The position numbers were made by a program, and so were the translations under genes. Source: Dactylosporangium sp. AC04546 (lineage in GTDB: Bacteria; Actinomycetota; Actinomycetes; Mycobacteriales; Micromonosporaceae). From it: a DNA stretch of 22,613 nucleotides. Numbering within the stretch: position 1 is the stretch's first letter; the number at the start of each line of letters is the position of its first letter. The notes under the pieces are model-generated. The model ran no database searches and had not been told where the DNA came from. It was given only the letters and a program-made list of their open reading frames with translations. The stretch lies in assembly GCF_022095675.1 (NCBI RefSeq), contig NZ_JAHYSG010000158.1, positions 1-22,613 on the forward strand, in the 5' to 3' direction. Positions 1-6,488 of this stretch are shown here, piece after piece.

Positions 1-12
1 GTCGTGCCTGGG

Positions 13-885
13 TCAGCCGGCGCGGCGGCGGGCGCGGCGCATGGCGAGCTCGTCGCCGGCCGGGAAGTCGGCGGCCGGTGCGGTGGCGGGGGCGGTGGGC
101 AGCTCGTCGCCCGCCGTCGCGGCCTCCGCCGGGAGGAGCGAGAGGGTGCCCTCGATCTCCTTGAAGGCGCCCGAGATCGCGATGCCGAACACGCCCTGGC
201 CGCCCTGGAGCAGGTCGACGACCTCCTCGGGGGACCGGCACTCGTAGACGGTCGTCCCGTCCGAGATGAGCGTGATTCCGGCCAGGTCACCGACGCCGCG
301 CGAGCGGAGCGTGTCGATCGCCTTGCGGATGTTCTGCAGCGAGACGCCGGCGTCCAGGAGGCGCTTGACGACCTTGAGGACGACGATGTCACGGAAGGAG
401 TAGAGCCGCTGGCTACCTGACCCCGCCGCGTCCCGGACGCTGGGCACCACGAGCCCGGTGCGGGCCCAGTAGTCCAGCTGCCGGTAGCTGATGCCCGCCG
501 CGTGGCAGGCGGTCGGCCCCCGGTACCCGACGTCGTCGGCGTCGGCCGGGCTGCCCGAGATCATGGGCCCTGAGCTCATCGGGCTGCCTGTCGGGCTGCC
601 TGGCGTCGCGGGCCCGGCGCTGCCGCCGAGTGGTCCGGCGTCTCCTCCGGCTGCCCGGTAGCCCCCGGCGGCAGCCGCGGAGCCGGCGCCTGCGGTGAGT
701 CCGCCGCCGTCGGCACCTCCGGTGAGTCCGCCGCGGTCGGTGCCTGCGGTGGGTCCACCGTGGCCGGCGCCGCCGGCGGGGTCGCCGGGTGTCGCGTCGG
801 CGAGGGTGCCGGGCATCACGTCGGCCGGCCCGTCAGTCGGTTCGACGGCATGGCCAGGTATCCCGGGATCGGGCGGCTGTTGCAT
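13..885 (-). CDS. MerR-family transcriptional regulator (Rv1830-like) with long disordered N-terminus
   Basis: Predicted DNA-binding regulator of 290 residues. Residues 1-118 are Gly/Ala/Pro/Ser/Thr-rich low complexity. A MerR winged-helix domain follows at about 119-195 (ISYRQLDYWARTGLVVPS, then QRLYSFRDIVVLKVVKRLLD), with a helical tail, a small beta-rich segment (ITLISDGTTVYECRSPEEVV) and a basic C-terminus. There is no Cys cluster, so metal sensing is unlikely. I chose the ATG at 885 because GGAGG lies 8 nt upstream; an in-frame TTG at 915 adds ten residues but lacks a comparable site. The position near the DUF151 gene, ftsR and garA matches the mycobacterial Rv1828-Rv1830 order, so orthology to Rv1830 is likely. 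The target genes are unknown. The long low-complexity N-terminus is unusual for the family. Confidence 0.9.
   Translation of the reverse strand: MQQPPDPGIPGHAVEPTDGPADVMPGTLADATPGDPAGGAGHGGPTAGTDRGGLTGGADGGGLTAGAGSAAAAGGYRAAGGDAGPLGGSAGPATPGSPTGSPMSSGPMISGSPADADDVGYRGPTACHAAGISYRQLDYWARTGLVVPSVRDAAGSGSQRLYSFRDIVVLKVVKRLLDAGVSLQNIRKAIDTLRSRGVGDLAGITLISDGTTVYECRSPEEVVDLLQGGQGVFGIAISGAFKEIEGTLSLLPAEAATAGDELPTAPATAPAADFPAGDELAMRRARRRAG
694..774. repeat. 27-bp tandem repeat, three degenerate copies, inside the MerR gene
   Basis: Three in-register 27-bp units lie at 694-720, 721-747 and 748-774, each beginning GGTGAGTCC or GGTGGGTCC. Units 1 and 2 differ at 4 of 27 positions. On the minus strand they encode three nine-residue units (pattern roughly [AG]G[AT]xxGG[PL]T) at residues 38-64. 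Copy number could vary between strains without breaking the frame. Confidence 0.8.
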
Positions 886-914
886 TGGACCCACCTCCAG
901 CGTCAACACCCGCA

Positions 915-937
915 ACCCTATAGCGCACCTTGAGGGT
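915..937 (-). promoter_or_regulatory. Candidate promoter/operator of the MerR gene (ACCCT-N13-AGGGT inverted repeat)
   Basis: On the minus strand, ACCCT and AGGGT form an inverted repeat with 13 nt between the arms. The right arm is part of a TAGGGT -10-like hexamer (920-915), which would start transcription near 908 and give a short leader with GGAGG before the ATG at 885. MerR proteins commonly bind dyads inside their target promoters, so autoregulation is plausible. No good -35 is visible. Confidence 0.35.
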
Positions 938-1045
938 CTGCGGGGAGATAACGCCGCGACACGCCGCGTGTTGGTTCACCCCACACTGCGCGCGTCACCC
1001 GAAGCCCGGCCAATCCACCCAAACACCCGCCGGCTCCGACTCTAA

Positions 1046-1171
1046 CCGACACCAACCCCCGCGGGCCCGAACTTTCTCCCGCCGGGTGGCTCGCCACCGA
1101 CCATGCTCTTACCGGCACCAAGCCGCGCGGGCCCGAACTTCCTCCCGCTGGGTGGCTCGCCACCGACCATG
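1046..1171. repeat. Two-copy intergenic tandem repeat (66-bp period, 60-bp conserved core)
   Basis: The cores at 1046-1105 and 1112-1171 match at 55 of 60 positions with no gaps and are separated by 6 nt. Each ends in a near-perfect palindrome, GGTGGCTCGCCACC, followed by GACCATG. The sequence lies outside any supported gene. It could be a duplicated regulatory site, a fragment of a dispersed repeat family, or a recent slippage duplication. Confidence 0.85.
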
Positions 1172-1197
1172 AAGGAACGTTGCTGGCGGGGTCGGCA

Positions 1198-1214
1198 GCT
1201 GCCCAGGGGGCAGC
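1198..1214 (-). terminator. GC-rich hairpin downstream of the DUF151 gene
   Basis: A perfect 7-bp stem, GCTGCCC/GGGCAGC, with a 3-nt loop lies about 120 nt past the DUF151 stop codon. There is no T-run, as is common for actinobacterial terminators. It may equally be a processing or stability element. Confidence 0.3.
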
Positions 1215-1334
1215 CCCGTCAGGGCGCGGGGGAGTGAAGCGGGGCGCAGGCGTGTGCCGGGCGTGGGAAGTGCGGTGAGCCGCGCATGCCTGGGGATCTC
1301 GTGCCTTCGTGCCCAGGGTTGCGGGCGGGCCGGG

Positions 1335-1799
1335 TCAGCCGGCGAAGTCCTCCGGGCGGACCTGCTCCAGGAACTCGCGGAACTTCTCGACCTCGTCCTC
1401 CTGCTCGTCCGGGATGACGATGGCGGCCTCGGTCAGGACCTGGTCGGCGCAGCGGATCGGGGCGCCCACGCGCAGGGCCAGGGCGATGCTGTCGCTGGGG
1501 CGGGCCGACACGCGGACGTTGTCGCCGATCACCAGCTCCGCGTAGAAGATGTTGTCGCGCATCTCGACGATCTCGACCGCGCGCAGCGGGGTCTTCAGCG
1601 CGGCCAGCATGTCGCGCATCAGGTCGTGGGTCAGTGGCCGGGCCGGCTTCACCCCCTGCTGCTCGTAGGCTATCGCCGTCGCCTCCACCGCGCCGATCCA
1701 GATCGGCAGGTAGCGGTCGCCGTCGACCTCCTTGAGCAACACGATGGGCTGATTGGTTGGCAGCTCCACGCGAACTCCGACCACATTCAGCTCTCGCAC
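1335..1799 (-). CDS. Bifunctional nuclease family protein (DUF151, Rv1829-like)
   Basis: A 154-residue protein with the DUF151 layout: N-terminal VRELNVVGVRVELPTNQP, the core LPIWIGAVEATAIAY, then MRDMLAALK, and DSIALALRVGAPIRCAD. The C-terminus is acidic (EQEDEVEKFREFLE). Family members are small soluble proteins; a plant homologue has reported DNase/RNase activity, but the bacterial role is unsettled. I chose the GTG at 1799 because GGAGG lies 5 nt upstream and the family begins at this point. The frame extends 42 codons further upstream, but that extension (Pro/Arg/Cys-rich) does not resemble the family. Its place between ftsR and a second MerR gene is the conserved actinobacterial order. 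Spaces of more than 400 nt on both sides suggest it is transcribed alone. Confidence 0.92.
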   Translation of the reverse strand: MRELNVVGVRVELPTNQPIVLLKEVDGDRYLPIWIGAVEATAIAYEQQGVKPARPLTHDLMRDMLAALKTPLRAVEIVEMRDNIFYAELVIGDNVRVSARPSDSIALALRVGAPIRCADQVLTEAAIVIPDEQEDEVEKFREFLEQVRPEDFAG

Positions 1800-2214
1800 T
1801 GCCGCCTCCGTGTCGACTTGCCTCTCCCTGCACGGTACACGGACCCGCCCGCACTCGTGCCACTCGCAAGGCCGCCGGGATTCGGGCAGTGGCGAAGATC
1901 GCCCGCGGCGCCCGGGAGGGGCCACAGGAACCGCCCACGCGACAGCGCCGCGCCCATGTCCGGCGCCCGGCCGAGTTGCCCGGCGGCTCCGGCGGCCCTA
2001 GGGCCACCCACCCTGGAGTCACCCGTGCGGGTAGGGCCACTGACGCCCGCACGAGCGCCCGCGATCACGGGACCGCCCGGCAGCGCCGACCGGCCCGCGG
2101 CGCGTGCCACGCCTGGCCGAGGGGGGCGGTGCGCACCATGCGCAGCGCCCGGCGGAGTCGGCCGGTGCGCAGTGCGCGCGCGGCGCGCCGTGCCCGGTTC
2201 GACGCACGAAGCGG
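1800..2214. other. 415-nt intergenic region between ftsR and the DUF151 gene
   Basis: No gene is supported. The DUF151-proximal end holds GGAGG and a possible -10. Elsewhere there are two perfect palindromes, GGCCCTAGGGCC (1994-2005) and GGTGCGCACC (2128-2137), and several TGCGCA motifs just past the ftsR stop that could fold as a terminator. An open minus-strand frame across the region is Arg/Pro/Ala/Gly-rich without domain-like sequence, and I regard it as non-coding. Confidence 0.5.
1832..1837 (-). promoter_or_regulatory. Possible -10 box (TACCGT) for the DUF151 gene
   Basis: TACCGT on the minus strand would start transcription near 1825, about 25 nt before the GTG, which leaves room for the GGAGG ribosome site. 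No convincing -35 is seen. Confidence 0.3.
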
Positions 2215-2928
2215 TCATTTGCCCAGAATTTCGCGCAATCCTGCCCGTACAAGAGCTGCATGCACCCGCTGCGTCAGCGCCGCGAGCTCGTGGACCGTGT
2301 CCGCCGCCCGGGCCCGGCCCGAGGGGCCGCTCTGGCGGGTCATCGGCGCGACGAGCTGGCTGAAGAGGCCGATCTCGCGGTCCGCCGCGGCCCGCTGCGC
2401 GCGCAGGTGACGCGGCTCCACCCCGAACTCGGCCAGCCGCGCGGCGGCGGTGGCCACCTCCAGCGCGTCGGCGTCGTAGCCGTTGCGGGCGCGGACCAGG
2501 CCGTACTCCTCGAGGGTCTTCAGCAGCACCTCGTCGAGCCCCGAGCGCGACAGCAGCTCGTCGCGGGTGAGGCGCACCTCCGCCACCGGCGGATCGGGGG
2601 CCGACGGGCGAACCTCGGTCAGCGGGGCGCCCATCGTCGCCAGGTGTTCGCGAATCACCCGCAGGGGGAGATACTGGTCGCGCTGCGCCGTGAGCACGTA
2701 GCGCAGCCGGGCGATGTCCGTCCAGGTGTACTTGCGGTACCCGGCCGGCGTGCGGCGCGGCTCGACCAGCCCCTCGGCCTCCAGGAAGCGCAGCTTGGAG
2801 ATCGTGACGTCGGGGAAGTCCCCGCGCAGGTGGGCGAGCACCTCGCCGATGCTCATGAGACGATCGCCCCGGGTGACCTCGTCACCCGGGGACGGTGAGT
2901 TCCAGGCGGCCGCCGACGCCCCGGTCAT
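2215..2928 (-). CDS. ftsR: FtsR-type MerR-family cell-division regulator (Rv1828-like)
   Basis: A 237-residue MerR-family protein. Residues 1-24 form a short leader; the winged-helix domain spans about 25-95 (MSIGEVLAHLRGDFPDVTI, LRFLEAEGLVEPRRTPAGYR, then DQYLPLRVIREHL). A second helical domain covers about 110-190, and the protein ends AALVRAGLREILGK. These motifs match mycobacterial Rv1828 and corynebacterial FtsR, which is known to activate ftsZ. The ATG at 2928 lies 1 nt after the garA stop codon, so translation is probably coupled. An internal ATG (residue 25) begins exactly at the conserved domain and is an alternative start, but known homologues also carry a short N-terminal extension. 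No ligand-binding residues are evident. Confidence 0.93.
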   Translation of the reverse strand: MTGASAAAWNSPSPGDEVTRGDRLMSIGEVLAHLRGDFPDVTISKLRFLEAEGLVEPRRTPAGYRKYTWTDIARLRYVLTAQRDQYLPLRVIREHLATMGAPLTEVRPSAPDPPVAEVRLTRDELLSRSGLDEVLLKTLEEYGLVRARNGYDADALEVATAAARLAEFGVEPRHLRAQRAAADREIGLFSQLVAPMTRQSGPSGRARAADTVHELAALTQRVHAALVRAGLREILGK

Positions 2929-2929
2929 C

Positions 2930-3370
2930 TCAGCTCTCGTCGGGCCGCGGTCCTGCCACGAAGACGAGGCGGAACTTGCCGATCTGCACCTCGTCGCCGT
3001 TGCTCAGGGTGGCTGCCTCGACCCGCTCGCGGTTGACATAGGTGCCGTTGAGGCTGCCCACGTCGCGGACCGTGAACGTGCCGCCCTCGCGGTGGAACTC
3101 GGCGTGGCGGCGGGAGACCGTCACGTCGTCGAGGAAGATGTCGCTGTCCGGGTGACGGCCACTGGTGGTGACGTCGTGGTCGAGCAGGAAGCGGGCGCCG
3201 GCGTTCGGCCCGCGCCGCACCGCGAGCAGGGCCGTCCCGGGCGGGAGGGAGCCCGACACGCGGGTGGGCACCACGTCGGTGTCCGGCCCCTCGATGGCAT
3301 CCTCAATGGCGCCAAGGTTGAGCGTGGACGTGACGTCGAGCGGGGGAAACTCGTCGTCTGGGCGCGTCAT
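2930..3370 (-). CDS. garA: FHA-domain regulator GarA/OdhI homologue
   Basis: A 146-residue phosphothreonine-binding protein. The N-terminal tail carries DVTSTLNLG (residues 12-20), at the place of the kinase-target ETTS motif of GarA/OdhI. The FHA domain spans about 50-137 with the signature residues GRHPDSDIFLDDVTVSRRHAEF split at G71-R72, S86-R87-R88-H89 and N108-G109. In the family, the unphosphorylated protein binds and inhibits 2-oxoglutarate dehydrogenase (and glutamate dehydrogenase). Phosphorylation of the tail by PknB/PknG-type kinases makes the FHA domain bind its own tail and releases inhibition. It is the first gene of a pair with ftsR and has its own promoter at 3479-3508. GTGAGG upstream of the ATG serves as ribosome site. 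Confidence 0.95.
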   Translation of the reverse strand: MTRPDDEFPPLDVTSTLNLGAIEDAIEGPDTDVVPTRVSGSLPPGTALLAVRRGPNAGARFLLDHDVTTSGRHPDSDIFLDDVTVSRRHAEFHREGGTFTVRDVGSLNGTYVNRERVEAATLSNGDEVQIGKFRLVFVAGPRPDES

Positions 3371-3464
3371 CGAACCACCTCACGGTCGTGTTCTCGGGTG
3401 TCTTCCGAGTGCAACGGGACGATCCGCGCGGCCGGCCGCCGCGTGGCAACGTCAAGAACACATA

Positions 3465-3511
3465 CGGTTGACTGAGCGAGCCTAGTCACGCCCGAAATAA
3501 CGGGTCAACCG
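3465..3511. repeat. Perfect 8-bp inverted repeat bracketing the garA promoter
   Basis: CGGTTGAC (3465-3472) and GTCAACCG (3504-3511) are exact inverted copies. The right copy contains the -35 hexamer and the left copy lies just past the predicted transcription start. This arrangement suits a repressor operator pair or a stem at the mRNA 5' end. Confidence 0.6.
3479..3508 (-). promoter_or_regulatory. SigA-type promoter of garA-ftsR
   Basis: On the minus strand, TTGACC (3508-3503) and TAGGCT (3484-3479) are separated by 18 nt, the best -35/-10 match in the window. Transcription would start near 3472, giving a leader of about 100 nt before the garA ATG. Confidence 0.75.
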
Positions 3512-3543
3512 GACGCGCGGTCAGCCACCTGTCGAAATTGCGG

Positions 3544-3927
3544 TCAGGAGGCCTCGGTGAGCTCCCGGTAGGCCGCCGCGTCCAGCAGGGCGTCGACCGC
3601 GGCGGCGTCGGCGACCTTGAGCTGGACCAGCCAGCCCTCTCCGTACGGGTCGGAGTTGATCAGCTCCGGAGCGTCCGCGAGGGCACTGTTGACCGCGACC
3701 ACCTCGCCGGAGACCGGCGCGTAGATCTCCGACACACTCTTGGTCGACTCGACCTCGCCGAGGGAGTCGCCGGCGCCGACCGTGGTGCCGACCTCGGGCA
3801 GCTGCACGAAGACGATGTCGCCCAGGGAGTCCTGGGCGAAGTGCGTGATGCCGACCTTGAAGGCGCCCGCCTCGGCGGGTGCGAGCCACTCGTGCTCGGC
3901 CGTGTAACGCAGATCCTCGGGAATCAC
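3544..3927 (-). CDS. gcvH: Glycine cleavage system H protein
   Basis: A 127-residue lipoyl carrier protein that shuttles the aminomethyl group between P, T and L proteins of the glycine cleavage complex. The sequence starts with MIPEDLRYTAEHEWL, has GITHFAQDSLGDIVFVQLPE, and carries the lipoylation motif ESTKS with Lys63 as the attachment site, then PVSGEVVAVN and the C-terminal GEGWLVQLK. The length is normal. It starts at a GTG (3927) with AAGGA 5-6 nt upstream, and lies 14 nt after the DUF881 stop codon, so it is the last gene of the pgsA operon and is probably co-transcribed with membrane genes. gcvP lies 6 kb away on the other strand under its own riboswitch; gcvT is not in the window. 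Confidence 0.97.
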   Translation of the reverse strand: MIPEDLRYTAEHEWLAPAEAGAFKVGITHFAQDSLGDIVFVQLPEVGTTVGAGDSLGEVESTKSVSEIYAPVSGEVVAVNSALADAPELINSDPYGEGWLVQLKVADAAAVDALLDAAAYRELTEAS

Positions 3928-3941
3928 GTCGGTCCTTCTGC

Positions 3942-4655
3942 TCAGGCTGGCTTGGCGTATCTCAACTCACCGGCTGTGTGCAACGCGGTCACTCGTACCG
4001 GATCCACTTCGCGCACGGAAACCGTACCGCCGTGCTGCCGGACGCTGTCCACGACCCCTCCCGGGATGTTCAACGCCGTCCGCATGGTGTCCGGTCCGCC
4101 GATCACCATGATCGTATACGGCCCGCTCAGGGCCGACTCGGCGACCACCAGGCGGCCGTCCTCGCCGTCGACGAAGTACGTCGAGGCCACGATGCGCACC
4201 GCCGCGCCGTTCGCGCCGCCGATCTGCATCGCCTCGGCGCCGGCGCCGCGCAGTTCCTCGACCGCGTCGAGCATCGTCGCGGCCTGGATCGGCTCGGAGC
4301 CGGCGTTGAGCGTGATCTCCAGCCCGGGACCCTCGGCGGCCAGCGTGCCGGCGAGGATGCCCAGCTCGTCGGCGCGCCGGCGGGCCTCGGCGAGCGCCGC
4401 GTCGCGGCCCTGCGCGCCGGAGTCGAGCTGGCGGCGGGTCTCCTCCAGGTCGGCGATGTCCCGGCGCAGCCGCTCCTGCTGGGAGTCCAGGTCGGACAGG
4501 ATCCGCACCAGGTCCTCGGGCCGGGCGGCGGCCAGCTCGGCGTCGGAGTTGCGCGCCTTGAACTGCACCACGAGCGCGAACCCGAGCAGCGCCAGCAGCA
4601 GGGCGATGATCGTGTTGGCCGCGAGGGGGCGGCGCTGCTCGTAGAGGCTCTTCAT
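3942..4655 (-). CDS. DUF881 family membrane-anchored protein (downstream copy)
   Basis: A 237-residue protein with a short cytoplasmic N-terminus (MKSLYEQRRPLAANT), one transmembrane helix at about residues 14-33, and a coiled coil at about 45-95 (heptad-like, Glu/Arg/Leu-rich). The extracytoplasmic DUF881 domain covers about 105-230 (AEGPGLEITLNAGSEPIQ, RIVASTYFVD, SGPYTIMVIGGPDTM). DUF881 proteins are found beside the small basic protein gene in many Gram-positive bacteria; the molecular function is not established. It corresponds by position to Rv1825. The ATG overlaps the preceding stop by 4 nt (ATGA), which indicates translational coupling. A second, divergent DUF881 copy lies two genes upstream. 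Confidence 0.93.
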   Translation of the reverse strand: MKSLYEQRRPLAANTIIALLLALLGFALVVQFKARNSDAELAAARPEDLVRILSDLDSQQERLRRDIADLEETRRQLDSGAQGRDAALAEARRRADELGILAGTLAAEGPGLEITLNAGSEPIQAATMLDAVEELRGAGAEAMQIGGANGAAVRIVASTYFVDGEDGRLVVAESALSGPYTIMVIGGPDTMRTALNIPGGVVDSVRQHGGTVSVREVDPVRVTALHTAGELRYAKPA

Positions 4656-4984
4656 GCTCTGAACAGATGCCGGCGGATGGCGGCCACGTTGCCGAAGATG
4701 CGCACGCCGAGCACGACGACGACGCCCGTCGACAGCTGACCGCCGACGCCGAGCTGGTCGCCGAGGTACACGATGAGGCCCGCGACCAGCACGTTGGACA
4801 CGAACGAGATGACGAACTGCTTGTCGTCGAAGATGCCGTCGAGCTTGGCCCGCACCCCGCCGAACACGGCGTCGAGGGCCGCGACGACGGCGATCGGCAG
4901 GTACGGCTGCAGCCCCAGCGGGACGGTCGGCTCCAGGAAGATGCCGGCCGCCACGCCGATCGCCAGGGCGATGACCGCGATCAT
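4652..4984 (-). CDS. sbp: Small basic protein family (DUF1290, Rv1824-like)
   Basis: A 110-residue integral membrane protein. It begins MIAVIALAIGVAAGIFLEPT and has three to four hydrophobic segments (about 2-18, 28-44, 57-75, 84-103) with charged loops (RAKLDGIFDDKQF) and a basic C-terminus (RRHLFRA). Length, segment pattern and position between two DUF881 genes match the Sbp/DUF1290 family, which sits next to division genes in other Gram-positives; its biochemical role is unknown. A strong GGAGG lies 6-7 nt before the ATG. The start overlaps the preceding stop by 4 nt, as does its stop with the next start. Confidence 0.93.
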   Translation of the reverse strand: MIAVIALAIGVAAGIFLEPTVPLGLQPYLPIAVVAALDAVFGGVRAKLDGIFDDKQFVISFVSNVLVAGLIVYLGDQLGVGGQLSTGVVVVLGVRIFGNVAAIRRHLFRA

Positions 4985-5814
4985 CGGGGACCTCCGGACG
5001 AGGACGGGGACGGGGACGGGGGGCGCGCGTACCGCAGCGGCGGCTCGGGCGCCGCGGCGAGCGTCAGGTTCGTGCGCTTCTTCACGCTGAACTGCATGCG
5101 ATAGGAGTCGACGTACCGCTTGAACCGCTTGGCCGTCGGCGAACGCTCGAAGCGCTGGGCCAGGTCGCCCGGCCCGATCGCGCTCACGTCGTACGGGCTC
5201 GTGACGGGCTTGAAGTCGACGAGGATCACGCCGCCGGCGGCGCGGATCGTGCTGGTGGCGGTGAGGCGCTGGCCGTTGACCGCGATCGCCTCGGCGCCGC
5301 TCTGCCACAGCCCGTTGGCGATGTCCTGCAGGTCGCGGTCGAGCACGATGCCGAGGTTCTCCTCCTTGGCCTCGCCGGTGACCGGGTCGACCTCGGGCGG
5401 GGCGTCGACGACCCGCACCACCGCGCCGTCGCCGGTGACCCTGACGGTGCCCGTGCCGGCGGCGAGCTGCTTGAGCCGGGCCGCGCTGTCGTCGTCGGCG
5501 AGGGCGTCGTCGCGGGCCTGGTCGACCTGGGCGCGCAGCTCGTCGGCCTGGTGCTGGAGATCCTCGCTGGTGCGCTGGCGGGCGCGCACGTCGGCGACCA
5601 GGTCGTCGCGGGCCCGGCTGGCGCTCGGCGCCTCGGCGACGGCCTGGTGGTAGGCGACGGCGAGCAGGAACCCGGTCGCCGCGAGCACCACCGCCCGGGC
5701 CCATCGCCCCCAGCGGGGCGGCGGCTTGCCGGCTGCCGCCGCGGCGGCGTAGCCGGGGTCGAGCGGGCTGCGGAAGAGGTCGGCCAGCAGGTCGTCGCGG
5801 CGGGGGGCCGTCAC
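4981..5814 (-). CDS. DUF881 family membrane-anchored protein (upstream copy)
   Basis: A 277-residue protein beginning at GTG 5814 (VTAPRRDDLLADLFRSPLD), with a cytoplasmic segment of about 37 residues, a transmembrane helix at about 38-56, and a coiled coil at about 60-110. The DUF881 domain follows (AVVRVVDAPPEVDPVTG, DLQDIANGLWQSGAEAIAVN, IRAAGGVILVDFKPVTSPY, and a domain end near RMQFSVKKRTNLTLAAAPE). It ends in a Pro/Ser tail. It corresponds to Rv1823. The GTG overlaps the pgsA stop by 4 nt (GTGA), and no separate Shine-Dalgarno is needed. It is longer at the N-terminus than the other DUF881 copy. The frame stays open far upstream of this start, antisense-like and within pgsA in another frame, so the overlap decides the start. 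Confidence 0.92.
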   Translation of the reverse strand: MTAPRRDDLLADLFRSPLDPGYAAAAAAGKPPPRWGRWARAVVLAATGFLLAVAYHQAVAEAPSASRARDDLVADVRARQRTSEDLQHQADELRAQVDQARDDALADDDSAARLKQLAAGTGTVRVTGDGAVVRVVDAPPEVDPVTGEAKEENLGIVLDRDLQDIANGLWQSGAEAIAVNGQRLTATSTIRAAGGVILVDFKPVTSPYDVSAIGPGDLAQRFERSPTAKRFKRYVDSYRMQFSVKKRTNLTLAAAPEPPLRYARPPSPSPSSSGGPR

Positions 5815-6401
5815 GACGCGGCTTCCGCCCGGCCGGCGCGCACGTGAAGGCCGGCCTGGATGAAGTAGAAGACGGCGGCGACCCAGTACAGCACGATGCC
5901 CCACCACAGCAGGGCCCAGCCGCTCGGGTACGCCCAGGCATGGGCCGACTCGCTGTACTTCGCCAGCAGCATCATCGGGAAGCCCATGAGCAGGATGGCG
6001 GTGGCCGTCTTGCCGACGTAGTGCACCGGCGGCGGGCCGTGGCCCAGGACCCGCAGCACGACGAGGCACAGGACCATGACGGCCTCGCGCGCGATGAGCG
6101 CGATCGTGAACCACCAGGGCACGACGTCCTTGAACGTCAGCGCGAAGAGGGTGGCCAGGATGTAGAGCCGGTCGGCGAGCGGGTCGAGCAGCTCGCCCAG
6201 GCGGCTGACCTGCTTGAGCCGCCGCGCGGCGAACCCGTCGACCCAGTCGCTCAGGCCGCCGACCACCAGCACGGTGATCGCCCAGCCGGTGGCGTCGGTG
6301 GCGAGGAACAGGTACAGGAACAGCGGCACGCCGAGCAGCCGCAGGAAGCTGATCAGGTTGGGGACGGTGAGGACGGGCCCGAGTCCCTGCCGGTCGTCCA
6401 C
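5811..6401 (-). CDS. pgsA: CDP-alcohol phosphatidyltransferase (PgsA-like)
   Basis: A multi-pass membrane enzyme of 196 residues that joins a CDP-diacylglycerol to an alcohol, most likely glycerol-3-phosphate. The full family signature D-x2-D-G-x2-A-R-x8-G-x3-D-x3-D is intact (D52, D55, G56, A59, R60, G69, D73, D77). About six hydrophobic segments follow the usual pattern, with VPNLISFLRLLGVPLFLYL at the N-terminus. Position matches Rv1822 (pgsA2); substrate assignment is from family only. Start: GTG 6401 has GGGGGA about 8 nt upstream. GTG 6407 is too close to that site, and GTG 6449 would add 16 residues. It heads the operon pgsA - DUF881 - sbp - DUF881 - gcvH. Confidence 0.9.
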   Translation of the reverse strand: MDDRQGLGPVLTVPNLISFLRLLGVPLFLYLFLATDATGWAITVLVVGGLSDWVDGFAARRLKQVSRLGELLDPLADRLYILATLFALTFKDVVPWWFTIALIAREAVMVLCLVVLRVLGHGPPPVHYVGKTATAILLMGFPMMLLAKYSESAHAWAYPSGWALLWWGIVLYWVAAVFYFIQAGLHVRAGRAEAAS

Positions 6402-6436
6402 GCTCACTTCCCCCCGGCTCGCCTGTAACCGGGGGA

Positions 6437-6442
6437 ATGCTA
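6437..6442 (-). promoter_or_regulatory. Possible -10 box (TAGCAT) for the pgsA operon
   Basis: TAGCAT on the minus strand would start transcription near 6430, about 28 nt before GTG 6401, leaving space for the GGGGGA site. If real, it supports the shorter PgsA start. No clear -35. Confidence 0.35.
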
Positions 6443-6488
6443 GCAGCACGGCCGGGTGACCTCGTGGAGGCGCAGCGCGGCGGGCCGG

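Larger units (their letters stand above)
886..1334. other. 449-nt intergenic region between the DUF151 and MerR genes
   Basis: I see no credible gene here. The region holds, from right to left, a 7-bp GC hairpin (1198-1214), a two-copy 66-bp tandem repeat (1046-1171), and the putative MerR promoter/operator (915-937) with its Shine-Dalgarno GGAGG at about 894-898. Short open frames across the repeat have no start context or recognisable protein features. Confidence 0.6.

Noticed and set aside
918..1163. Small minus-strand open frame spanning the 66-bp repeat
   Set aside because: Its repeated peptide arises from the DNA repeat; no start context or independent support.
1046..1171. CRISPR-like repeat
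   Set aside because: Only two copies, 60-bp core with a 6-nt gap, no spacers and no cas genes.
1787..2218. Minus-strand open frame in the ftsR-DUF151 space
   Set aside because: Arg/Pro/Gly/Ala-rich without motif or ribosome site, and it overlaps the DUF151 start region.
3926..3945. Sequence before gcvH (minus strand GCCTGAGCAGAAGGACCG) resembling the 3' part of a glycine aptamer
   Set aside because: It contains the end of the DUF881 gene and the gcvH ribosome site, with none of the other aptamer elements; the likeness is chance.
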